Assembly (NCBI RefSeq): GCF_019703515.2
Contig: NC_059388.1
Coordinates: forward strand, 6,413,979 to 6,477,978
Source: Myxocyprinus asiaticus
Lineage: Eukaryota > Chordata > Actinopteri > Cypriniformes > Catostomidae
DNA length: 64,000 nt
Reading direction: 5' to 3'
Part shown: positions 1-11,149 of the stretch, in pieces
Layout: every line of letters begins with the position of its first letter
Numbering within the stretch: the first letter of the stretch is position 1
The notes under the pieces: generated by a model
The model's input: only the letters and a program-made list of their open reading frames with translations
Database searches by the model: none
Told to the model about the DNA's origin: nothing
Program-made: the position numbers and the translations under genes

Positions 1-1129
<1,129 letters not shown>

Positions 1130-1189
1130 TATATATATATATATATTTGTTTTCTTTTTTTTTCTAGAGCAAATAGTTTTCCTAAAAAT

Positions 1190-3095
1190 GTATGTCCACA
1201 GTGAGACAATGTTGTGACATTTTAAATAACACTAAGCTAGTTATTCATGTTTTTGAGACATTACAGAAATGACAGCTGATTTTCTGTAAAGCTGAGTAAA
1301 TAATTCTTATTCAAAGTAATGTCCAGCATCATCCAATCACTGTCAACCATGTTCAAATAAAATGTGGCATTATACAATTCTCAATCTATGTACTGATTAT
1401 CATTGTCCCATGTCTGCCAAACATGTTGAGTGGTCCAAACATCATCTGCAGCCTGAAACTGAACTTTTGGTTGGATTTTAGGAGTGAATGCTCTTAGCTG
1501 CATAGAGAGCTATAGGCAGGATTGGGGAGTAACGAAATACATGTAACGACGTATTTAAAATACAAAATATAAGTAACTATATTCCACTTCAGTTACAATT
1601 TAAATCATTGGTAATTAGAATACAGTTACATTCAAAAAGTATTTTGATTACTGAAGAGATTACATTTTATTGTAATTTGTTTCATTTAATATTTAGTCCT
1701 TTCAGATGGAAAACATTTATACATATATATGATGCGATCCAAAGTGCATTTGAACAGCGGTGAAACACTTTCTTATGATGTTTTTGATGTAAGTTTGGAG
1801 CAGAAGAAATAGAAATAATCCTTGTGTAAATTGTCAGCTTTATGCTAAGACTAAAATGCTATTTCTAGCCATTTTACATGCACGTTATCAGGCACGATCT
1901 TATTTTTTATCAAGAAAATTCACATTGGATCATAATTTCTTTTTTTCTAGTAAGACCTTTGATATTAGGGCAAAAATCATATTTTTGATAATCATTTTTG
2001 TATTGTTTTCCTGTAAAAATATCTAAAAATCATTAAAACAAGATCAATTTGATAAATCTTGTTTTAGAAACAACACTGCATAAGATATTTAGGTTTTTCA
2101 GAGAATGTATTTTTAATGTGTATTTTGTCTTACTGTATTGGCAGATTTTTTATAGTCAAAACAAGTGAAAATGTCTACCAGTGCTGAAGAAGTAATCCAA
2201 AGTATTTAGAATATGTTACTGACCTTGAGTAATCTAACGGAATATGTTACAAATTACATTTTACAGCATGTATTCTGTAATCTGTAGTGGAATACATTTC
2301 AAAAGTAACCCTCCCAACCCTGGCTATAGGATGCTCCCTATTTAGTGAATGACTTAACCTCCAGTGTCCTGTCTGGCTTCACTGGTCTCAGAACAGTTTG
2401 AAATACAGCTTATTTTCATCCTAACTCCATATAAAGCCTCTGAAAGCAACATTTTTCAGTTTTTGGATGAACCCATTTATTCTTAATGTGAAAATGCATA
2501 GTAAATATATAAGAATGCATTAACTAATGTTAATGAATAGAATTGGATTGCACAGTGATTACAAAATTAAACATAACAAAATGTATATTAAAATGAAGCT
2601 AAATGACCCACAGATGTGTTGAAAGTTATTCAAAAATAAATGCAGTGCCACTTTCCACATATGTGGACATCATGTTTATCAGCTTGCTGACTTGTGAAAA
2701 ATGAACAGATTTTTTAAAGTGGCATATCAAACGTAACTAGAGACTCTACTGTTTACATCCAAACAGGTTTCAGTGAAAAAACCTAAAGAGATTTCTTACC
2801 AGAGGCACTTTTGTTGCTGCTGTGTCTATAGGAGCACTTACAGGAAGTCGATGGCATGCTGTTGTGTCACGTGACTCAGTGTGCCAGAATTTAACCCTTT
2901 AAATGACAGTCTAGAATCTTGTGAACAGTCAGTCAGTTTTTTTTCATTTAAATTATGTATTGTGTATAGCGAAGCCAAAATAAAAGATCCACTCACAATT
3001 ACTTTACATGGGTTACACATATTGCTAAAATAATAGTATATATGTAACATGAATTGTGTTAATATGTATATCTGTTTGCATTTTGTGACAGCTGA
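1190..3095. repeat. Unclassified interspersed repeat, copy 1 (carries hAT insertion)
   Basis: This stretch aligns, with moderate divergence, to 9656-10722. Shared blocks include GAGCAAATAGTTTTCCTAA, CCAGCATCATCCAATCACTG, CCATGTCTGCCAA and CTCCATATAAAGCCTCTGAAA. Copy 1 is interrupted at 1517-2322 by a hAT-type element absent from copy 2. No coding domain or clear terminal repeats were seen. It could be a non-autonomous transposon or an old local duplication. Confidence 0.7.
1517..2322. mobile_element. Non-autonomous hAT-type MITE with 8-bp target duplication
   Basis: The termini are CAGGATTGGGGAGTAAC on the left and GTAACCCTCCCAACCCTG on the right, an imperfect inverted pair of about 17 bp typical of hAT ends. 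GCTATAGG is repeated on both sides (1509-1516 and 2323-2330), the 8-bp duplication expected of hAT transposition. The AT-rich 806-bp interior has no transposase, so it would need one in trans. Confidence 0.9.
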
Positions 3096-3639
3096 TGGGT
3101 GGGCACCCCCTAACAAGTCCATGAACAAGGAGGAAATATAGGCATTGATTTGAGCACAAAAACAAGCTTTTGTGTGAAAAGTAACTAGTAACGTTATTGT
3201 AGTGATTTACCTTTTTTTTGTAACTTACCCAACACTGACCATATATTGTTTAATTGGTGCAAATAAATACATATTAAATTACATTTTTCATTCTGTTCTT
3301 CCACTGTTCATTTAGTGAAAAATAGTGTGGAAAACATGCCTTGATTATTTTTAACTACATTTTTAGAGTATTTCACTTTTTGCGTTAAACGTTTTAAATC
3401 TATTCCGCAATAGTGGCTGTTTGGTCGAAATGATGGTTCCTCTTAAAAATATAAACCTTTAAGCCATTTCAGATCAAATACACAAATATAGATAAGGTAT
3501 ATAAAAAATATTGTGATAATTGTTTTGCTATATCGGCCAGCCCTAATTATTATAGCACCCCTTTGTGGCAAAAATGAGAATGCAATGCGTACTTGTGTTG
3601 CTTTGACTGAGTTTAACTAAATCTGTCCTTCTTTTCCAG
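3096..3639. other. AT-rich stretch, no gene seen
   Basis: Nothing is recognised except a pyrimidine-rich splice acceptor at its right end (CTTCTTTTCCAG, 3628-3639). It would be the end of the last intron of the upstream FGD-like gene. Confidence 0.5.
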
Positions 3640-3676
3640 ATGGATCGAGGCATTTCAAGAGGCTATGATTCTTTGA
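3640..3676 (+). CDS. fgd6: Terminal coding exon of an FGD-family RhoGEF (probable fgd6)
   Basis: A strong acceptor ending at 3639 is followed by A/TGG..., read in the third phase as WIEAFQEAMIL and then TGA at 3674-3676. The W-hydrophobic-E-A pattern matches the C-terminal helix of a PH domain, which ends FGD-type Cdc42 exchange factors. The next gene downstream on the same strand is nr2c1. In human, the 3' end of FGD6 lies next to the 5' end of NR2C1 in the same orientation. The ohnologue pair FGD5-NR2C2 has the same arrangement, so FGD5 is the alternative. Only 11 codons are visible, and the preceding exon lies left of the window. The identification rests on synteny plus a short motif. Confidence 0.5.
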
Positions 3677-3701
3677 CTGGTCTGGATTGAATTAAATATT
3701 G

Positions 3702-3707
3702 AATAAA
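3702..3707 (+). terminator. Proximal poly(A) signal of the FGD-like gene
   Basis: AATAAA lies 26 bases after the TGA at 3674-3676. It would give a very short 3' UTR. Confidence 0.45.
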
Positions 3708-4429
3708 AAATTAAAAAGACTCATCTGTGTCTTCCTCTGCCTGTACACTGTTGACACAGGCAGTGAGTCAAGAAGGCACAAATTAATCCCAGTGTGAAGC
3801 AATGGATGCTGGTAGATGTAGTTTTCACATTAATCTGTTATAAGCAACCTAATGAAGGTAAAACGACATTGAGTGTCCTTTTATCAAACTGCCTCCGCTG
3901 AATTTAAAAAATGTCAGGTATCCATAGTTCCTAATGTCATTTTAGGAAACACTGCCTCTCTGTGCCATGTCCTTTTGGTGCTTAATGTTACCATGAAACC
4001 AGCACAGAGAGCTTTGAGAACCTGTTCGCTTGGAAACTGAATGGTTTTCGTGAGCTCAAAATATTGAAGTTTTTAATGTCTCCTGATCCTGAAGTTTACC
4101 TACGAATCATATTTATAACCTGTATTTTTTCCACCATAAGAACACTTTTTTTTAACACTCCAATATGGTGTCATTGGGACATAATACATGACTACAGTTA
4201 GTTTAAACTTAATTACAGGCATAATTTATTGCCTGATGGTTTAAATGATAAATTTGGTCACATACGTTATTCATAGTCAAGTCTGAATGCGCATGAGCAA
4301 GGATGCACAAGGAATGTTTGACGGCAGGTTGCACCTTTGGCATGGCCATGTGATGCTGTCCGTGCACTCTGACATGGGAGATTTTGGATTCAACTGTGAA
4401 AGCAGGGAGAAAGAAGGCTTAAAATAATT

Positions 4430-6010
4430 GGGCCTCATTCATGAACAGAACAAATTTCTGCGTAAATCGATTGTAAAACCGTTCTTACATAAAGTGTCCT
4501 GTTCACTACTTCAGTAATGTGCAAAACAGTTCTTGCTAAATTGCCACATTTAGGGCCTTCTTCATGAAAAAAATAACCAAATAGAATTTGTGCAAATCGT
4601 TCATAAAACCATTCTCACGTACATTGTTACATTTAATTGCATGCGTTAATGTACGTAAGACAAAATACATGTTTTCGTAAATTTTTGCATGCAATGCATA
4701 AATAATTCGCACAATAATTCTTACTAAATTGTCGCATAAAGGGCCTTTATTTTTTAAACACGAGCAGAACTAACTTGTGCAAAGCGTTCATAAATCCATT
4801 CTTTTGTAAATTGTCGTGTTTAACTGAATGTGACGTAAGATTGGTTTTACAAAGGATTCATTCTGCTTGTGTTTCATTATGCCCTCAGTTTGTAAATAAT
4901 TTGTGAAAACCATGCTTGCGTAAACTGTTGCATTTAATGTTTAAATCTTCTGCAAAACAATTATTACTAAATGTTCACATTCAGGGACTTATTCGTGAAA
5001 AATAAGCGGAACGATTTTATGTGCAAATTGTTCATAAATCCATCTTCACGTAAACTGTTGAATGTTATTGAATACGACATTTTACATTAGATAGTTTTTA
5101 TGGGCAGTTTACACAAATTCGTTCTGCTTGTGTTTCATTAGGCCCTCAATGCGTAAATCGTTCGCAAAAAACATGCTTGCATAAATTGTCGCATTTAATG
5201 CGTAAAGCATTCGGAAAACCATTCTTGTATAAAATTTGCGCAAGCGTTGTTTTTTTTACAAATTAGTTCCATTTGATTAAGGCCTTAGAAAACACTAGCA
5301 GAGCGTTCATAAAAAAAAAAAAATTACGTAAAAAGTTGCATTCAATGCAACTTTTTAAATAAAACACGAGCAGAGCGTTCATAAAACCATTCTACGTAAA
5401 AATCCGCAACAACGTTTTATGTAGAAATGGTTTTACGAACGGTCTGCTCGTATTTTATAAGGCCTTAATCAAATGGAACTCATTTGTAAAAAAAAAAATG
5501 CTTGCGCAAATTGTCGCATTGAATGCTTAAATCGTTGGCATAAAAATTCCTACTAAACGAAGTAGGAAACGAATTTGTGCAAATTATTCATAAATCCATT
5601 CCCATGAAAATTTTCGCTTTTAATTAAATGCGACATTATCTTTAAGATTGGATTTACAAAATATTTACAAAGTAGTTTTGCTCATATTTCATGAGGCCAT
5701 CAATGTGTAAATAATTTGTAAAAACATTTTTGCTTAAATTATTGCATTGTGAACAATTTAAACACTGAATGTGTAAGGATTTTTTTTTTTTTTTTTTTTT
5801 AATCACGCATTGTATTTGACGTTTAACGTACGAATGGTTTCCACATGTAATTTCCACATTGAATGCGACAGCTTAAGTAAGAATGGTTTTACAAACTATT
5901 TATACAGGAATTCATTCTGCTTGTGTTTCCAGTTTGCCTTTTATAAGAAATCTTTTACAATCTTTTTAATGATCTTAAACTTTTTTATAAAACTCTTTTG
6001 TAAAAAGTAG
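4430..6010. repeat. Degenerate palindrome-rich repeat cluster
   Basis: About 1.6 kb is built from many diverged copies of short modules: TTCATGAA, GCGTAAATCGTTCGCAAAAC, TCATAAAACCATTCTTACG, AATTGTCGCATTTAATG and GAGCAGAACGAATTTGTGCAA. They occur in both orientations. The clearest inverted pair has arms near 5235-5311 and 5434-5510, sharing TTTGCGCAAGC and TTCCATTTGATTAAGGCCTTA, with a further nested hairpin around 5366-5452. It looks like an expanded cluster of a palindromic MITE. If the distal poly(A) site at 6748 is used, it lies within the 3' UTR of the upstream gene. Confidence 0.75.
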
Positions 6011-6747
6011 GCCTTTTGACTGATGTTTTGAACCTTATACTGGATAGAACTGGAAGTGTACATATTCTGTAAATGGTAATATAATGCAGGTGTATTTAAA
6101 ATAGTTTGAGATTTTTCATGGACTCCATGAATTATGGATAGTAAAGACAGTGCCAGGCTGGCTCACTGACTCAGCACTGTTTTAACTTTTTCTATAACAC
6201 ATTATAGCACAGCGGCTGTGAACACAGAAAGAAAAACTAGCGCTCTTATCAGGGAAAGATACAACACATATTTTCACTCATTAATTCTAATGCATCTTGT
6301 TCAGGATCACATCTCCTAACACTTTGACAACAGTAATGAAATGATAATTATATTAGCTGCAGTTTTCACTAAGGTCCTCTAAGCACAGCAAGCCACTGAT
6401 CTTGTTTCACTGTTAAAAGTGCAACACATCCAAGAAATGTTTTTGTTTTACATTTAATATGATTCCATATGAATCACTTTTGTGTGTTGGATGTTTGTTT
6501 ACATTTTGTTTGAGTGTTTGGATTTTGGGAAGCATTACATACACCGTTATGTCAAATAAGTTATGCTTTTGTTTGTACCATGATTTAAGTGTTCCACTTT
6601 AAAGATAAATGCATGTTTCTGGCACTGGTTGTTCACTGTTGTTCCCAAAGTTGAAATTGTGTAGATCACAGAATATTTTACTTCCTAAATTAATCTGTTA
6701 ATATCTGAGGATTTCAAGGGAGTACGCCAACATAAATGTAAAGTGCA

Positions 6748-6763
6748 AATAAACTTTAATAAA
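6748..6763 (+). terminator. Possible distal poly(A) signals
   Basis: Two AATAAA hexamers (6748-6753 and 6758-6763) are followed within about 25 bases by a GT-rich stretch (GTGTGTGTGAGTGTGGGTGG). That is the usual layout of a vertebrate cleavage site. The approximately 0.7 kb before it (6010-6740) is non-repetitive. It could be the true 3' UTR end of the FGD-like gene. Confidence 0.4.
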
Positions 6764-7390
6764 TAATGTAATGAAATGTCAAAGTGTGTGTGAGTGTGGG
6801 TGGTAGAACTTGGTCTCATAATCACTTGAGGATGTGTTTGTTTAACAGTCTAGTTAAAGAAGTTTTTCAGTGGCCAATAGTGATAACTAGAGAGCAAGGT
6901 GGCCAATGGCTGATATACTAGCCTTGTTTATATATTAGTCCGTCACTAGACAATGTCCATCTAATTAATTTGTCTTATGCATTACATCTATTATTTTCGA
7001 GCATTCTAATACATGCATTAGCAAGGGTTGCCACATTTGCCCTGTAAAATTCTCAATAACAAAAAAGTAACCTATTGAAGTCCATCATACAAGCAATAAC
7101 ACATTTTTATGACTGTTTACTCATGTTTGATATGGAAATTATTACAAAAACAGTGTATAATTCATTCAAACGATAACATTAATAATTTTATTATGTACAA
7201 GTTTAACATATTTACTTATTTTGTCCCAATTGTTTTTTTTAAACACCATTATGAAAATAAATGAACAAACAATAATGATGAACAACAGCATTTATGTAAG
7301 TATTCAACAACAAATAAGAAGACAAGAAATTATGCAGAGGGTATTCTGCGTGAAACAAATAAATCATCCTTTAATATGGTTCTTCTACAC

Positions 7391-8050
7391 GAATCAACCG
7401 AACAAACCGATTGATTCAAATGAATCGGACCTCACATTACTTCATATGAGAGGACTGTTTACGAGCTTCATATATGAACTGTCCAAACAAACCGATTCAC
7501 TAAAATTAATCGGACTTCCAAATGGTTTATATGAGAGGATGTTTTGAGCTTTATATATGAACCGTCCAATCAAACCCATTCACTAAAATGAATCGGTTTT
7601 CTCAAAGCTTCAAATGAGAGGACTGTTTACTTCACATATTAACTGTCCGAACAAACTGATTAACTACAATGAATCGGACTTCTCAGTAGTTCATTTATGA
7701 GGACTGTTTACGAGCTTCTTGTGGCCTATGAACCGTCCGAACAAACCGATTCACTAAAATAAATCGGACTTCTCAATGCTTCATATGAGAAGGAAAGGAC
7801 TGTTTAGCAGAGCCGCATGAACCGTCCGAACAAACCAATTCACTAAAATAAAATCGGACTTCTCAATGCTTCGTATGAGAAGGAAAGGACTGTTTAGTAG
7901 AGCCGCATGAACCGTCCGAACAAACCGATTCACTAAAATAAATCAGACTTCTCAATGCTTCATATGAGAGGACTGTTTACGAGCTTCATAACCGTCCGAA
8001 CAAGCCGATTCACTAAAATGAATCGGACTTTCTAATTATTCATATCAGAG
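7391..8050. repeat. Tandem array of ~80-90 bp palindrome-bearing units (8 copies)
   Basis: Eight head-to-tail units have the pattern GAACCGTCCGAACAAACCG, ATTCACTAAAATGAATCGG, ACTTCTCAATGCTTCATATG, then AGAGGACTGTTTACGAGCTT. Each contains the palindrome CCGATTCA-n6-TGAATCGG. Units 5-7 are the most alike and share the variant AGAAGGAAAGGACTGTTTAG, suggesting recent unequal exchange. The array ends about 180 bp upstream of the NRF-1 site of the nr2c1 promoter. Confidence 0.92.
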
Positions 8051-8227
8051 AGCGTATTAGGAGAGTAAACAAATGCTCACATGAATGCGTCAGGAAAATG
8101 TTCGAATTATTGACATCCCGGAATGGAATTAAATGTTTCCATGAAAATCCTGGACGGGAGTAAATAACCCATCATCACTCACGCTTCATGAAAATTATCA
8201 GTTTGCATGATGGCTCAAGAGTTCAGG

Positions 8228-8239
8228 TGCGCATGCGCA
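8228..8239. promoter_or_regulatory. nr2c1: NRF-1 consensus site, nr2c1 promoter
   Basis: TGCGCATGCGCA is a perfect NRF-1 palindrome in a local GC/CpG-richer segment (about 8200-8480) without a TATA box. This is typical of broadly expressed vertebrate promoters. It lies about 120 bp upstream of the first splice donor. Confidence 0.65.
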
Positions 8240-8360
8240 GACTCGCCGGTCTCCTTTCAGCAGGTCGCGAACTCTGACCTCCTGTAGCTGCAGTGAGCCG
8301 TCAGATTACGATTATTTATCAAAACGTCGTCATATCTGGATAACTACGCACGCTACCGGG
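8240..8360 (+). other. nr2c1: nr2c1 non-coding exon 1 (5' UTR), start approximate
   Basis: A consensus donor (GG/GTAAGA) at 8361 follows the CpG-rich segment. The next acceptor in the gene is at 11086, and the initiator ATG lies in the second exon. The exact transcription start cannot be read from sequence, so 8240 is a guess based on the promoter position. Confidence 0.5.
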
Positions 8361-11086
8361 GTAAGAACAACATCACCAAACCCCAGTGTCTTCGGTAATC
8401 GATTAGGACGAACAATACAGGAAAACGTTAGCGCTGTAGTTAGCCGGCCTGCTAGCACGAGTTAGCATTCTAGCAACTACCATAACATAATAAATGCTAT
8501 CAAATCGATTATTAAAGGCGTTTATTTGACATTGAGCAGACCCAATGAGCTTCTACGATTATTTAATAACGATAACCCTAATAAAAGGTGTCTATTAAAC
8601 ATCAAAACAAATTTACAGTCTGTTATAATGTATTTTAGCTGGCTAACACTGCTAAAACCATGCTAGTCGGACAAACACAACAACAGACATGTCATATTAA
8701 AGTACAGATATGGTTTATGGAGCAGTTTTGTTATCCGTCGATGATATGAATGTGTGTAGATGTTTGATTTGTCCTGTGATGTCTCTTGTTGTGGAGCTGC
8801 TGTAGTGTAGCGCCGTCTCTGTGTATGGGGCTTTAACCCTTCAATCATGACCTTTAACCTACAGGAACAGATCTGACTTTATCTTCCCGGATCACACACA
8901 CTCACTCCTCAAGTTACTGACCCTACAACTGTCGTTCACACTAAATCACACTTGTTGACTATTATTATGCGGTTTTGTGATACCATAAAAGCGCAAAGCC
9001 AACATACGGATGTGTGCGAATGTAGCTACAGCTAATTAGACGGCTTGGAGTTCGTGTTAAACCCTTTATAAATAAGATTTTCACTAAAGATAGCACCGAG
9101 TACACATGCAATTTCAGATCAGGTATAATATTATCTAATTCATACTACAGTGGTGACTCAAACTGAGGAGGTGTGATTGAATTCATTCATTGGCCAGGAT
9201 GATACAGGCCAGGGTCGGAAATTAATGGGGCAAAATTGCCACCAAAAATGTCCGAGAAATTCAAAATGCATGGGCAAAAATGTCCATTAAATTTTTTTCT
9301 TTTATTTTTTAAACTACTGATATTGTCTTTAATATTCTATTTTAGGCCTAGTCAATTAGCGTACATAGTATGGCATAAAATATTATTTGATGTTGATTTT
9401 AATATTTAGGGGGAAATTGTCATAAATGTTTAAATTGAAGTCAATGGATGAGACACATTTCGTTTTAATTGGTCAGAAAACAAATGCCCTTGAGAATCCA
9501 ATCCCCTCACAAAAAAGAAAAAAAAGTGAATTTCTGACATTGATACAGATCATGATAATGCACCGAAAATAGCTCAAAACTAACCCATACGAGCATGTGC
9601 ATTTTCCAATTCCCTTTTTGATTTTTAACTAGTAGCACCTAATACATATGCAAAAAGGAGCAAATAGTTTTCCTAAGAAGTGATGTCCACATATGTGGAC
9701 AGCAGGACTAAGTTGTGAATTTTTTTAAATAATGCCAAGCTTTAGATAGTCAGATTTTTTTTAATCAAATTGTTTTTTTGGTTTTTTTTTTTGTATAAAA
9801 AAACTATACAAATAAAAATTATTTGACTTATGTTGCAATGTTTTTTTCTACTTTGGCAACAAAATCTCAATGTTCTCTCTTTGCACTATCAAACTAACCA
9901 GTGATAGCCAGTGTTGAATAATTTTACCAATCAGAAATTTGCATAATTAATTCTGATACAAGTAATTGCCAGCATCATCCAATCACTGCCAACTATGTTA
10001 AATAAAATTATACGTTATAAATTCAGAATCTTAGTACTGATTTCCATTGTCCCATGTCTGCCAAGCATATTGAGTGGTTAAAACACCATCTGCAGCCTGA
10101 AACTTTTGATAGAAGTTGGATTGAATGTACTTGGCATCATAGGAAAGCTATAGGATGCTCCCTTTTATTCCTCTTTACTGAATGACTTAACCTCCAGTGT
10201 GCTGTCTGTCTGCACTGGTCTCAGAACAGTTTGAAATGCACCTTATTTTCATCCTAACTCCATATAAAGCCTCTGAAAGCAAAAAAAAAAACATTCTCAT
10301 TGTGAAAATGCACAGTAAATGTGGGATTTCTAATGAAAACCTTGTGCTGTTGTACACATTAGTATACATTGTGTTTAGCAGTGTGGCGTTTCGCGATAAA
10401 TTGCAAAAAAATAAATAAATAAATGGCATATCGGATGATGCTAGAGACTCAAATCTTTTGACTCAAACAGGTTTCAATGTAAACTTAATTAGGTTTCTTA
10501 CCAGATGTAGTTTTGTTGGCGTTTCCCCCCAAAGACAGACTTCGCTGTGGTTGGCGCCATGTTGTTTTGTCACATGACTCCATTCATTGAAAGTTTAACC
10601 CTTTACTGACAGCCCAGAGTCTCCTGAACTGAGATCAATCAGTTTTAATGAAATTAAATTATGCGTTGCATATAGTGAAGCCAGAAATACAATGTCCTCG
10701 CATGTGTACGTGGGGTCGCACAAAGATACTGTTTCCAGTAACAGGATCTTATTTCCAGTAAGTTCTGTGAGTTCTAGTTATTGGAGTTTGCTAAGGCAAG
10801 CATCACTATAGCTAGTGCTTATATTAGGGTTAGGGATTTGAATAAACTCATAACTAGTCATTGGCCGATATGCTTAATGTGGACAAAAAAATGATATGTC
10901 CACACATTTTTTTTTTACACAAAATTCGCTGGGAAAAATTTTAGATTAAGAAGATTGGTAGATTGCAGTACAGTCTCTTATTGAAAATGGTTGGTAAAGA
11001 ATGTGTTTTGTGAGTTGTGTTGTTTTTTTTTTCTCAGTTGAGCGTGTGGCTGATGGGGCGTTGTGTCTGAGCCACTGTTTTGACAG
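8361..11086 (+). other. nr2c1: nr2c1 intron 1
   Basis: It runs from GTAAGA at 8361 to TTTTGACAG at 11086. The right half holds the second copy of the 1.1-kb interspersed repeat (9656-10722). The left half shows no coding potential. Near 9203 a segment beginning CAGGGTCGGAAATTAATGGG resembles a hAT-type end, but no partner was found. Confidence 0.6.
9656..10722. repeat. Unclassified interspersed repeat, copy 2 (empty site for the hAT)
   Basis: It is collinear with 1190-1516 plus 2323-3095. At 10147-10154 it carries a single uninterrupted GCTATAGG, exactly where copy 1 holds the 806-bp hAT element. No coding capacity was seen. Confidence 0.75.
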
Positions 11087-11149
11087 ATCGGTATCATGGA
11101 GGGAGAAAGGCCCAGAATACAGCTGGTGTCTGCAGATGGAGGCCTACAG
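11087..11149 (+). CDS. nr2c1: nr2c1 exon 2 (initiator exon; coding from 11096)
   Basis: The acceptor is TTTTGACAG at 11086. The ATG at 11096 opens [18 protein letters not shown], with donor GTGACT at 11150. This ATG is chosen because the RIQ(L/I)(V/I)S start motif is conserved in the NR2C family. Confidence 0.88.

Noticed and set aside
3640..3690. ATG-initiated 16-codon frame (MDRGISRGYDSLTGLD) at the same exon
   Set aside because: It is another phase of the same segment. The phase giving WIEAFQEAMIL with a PH-like pattern, fitting the synteny, is preferred. A 16-codon gene has no support.
5770..5800. Long T run as a possible SINE or processed-gene tail
   Set aside because: No body of a retroposon is attached. 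It lies within the palindromic repeat cluster.
7221..7547. 108-codon plus-strand open frame entering the tandem array
   Set aside because: It runs through AT-rich sequence into the repeat array. No domain or splice support.
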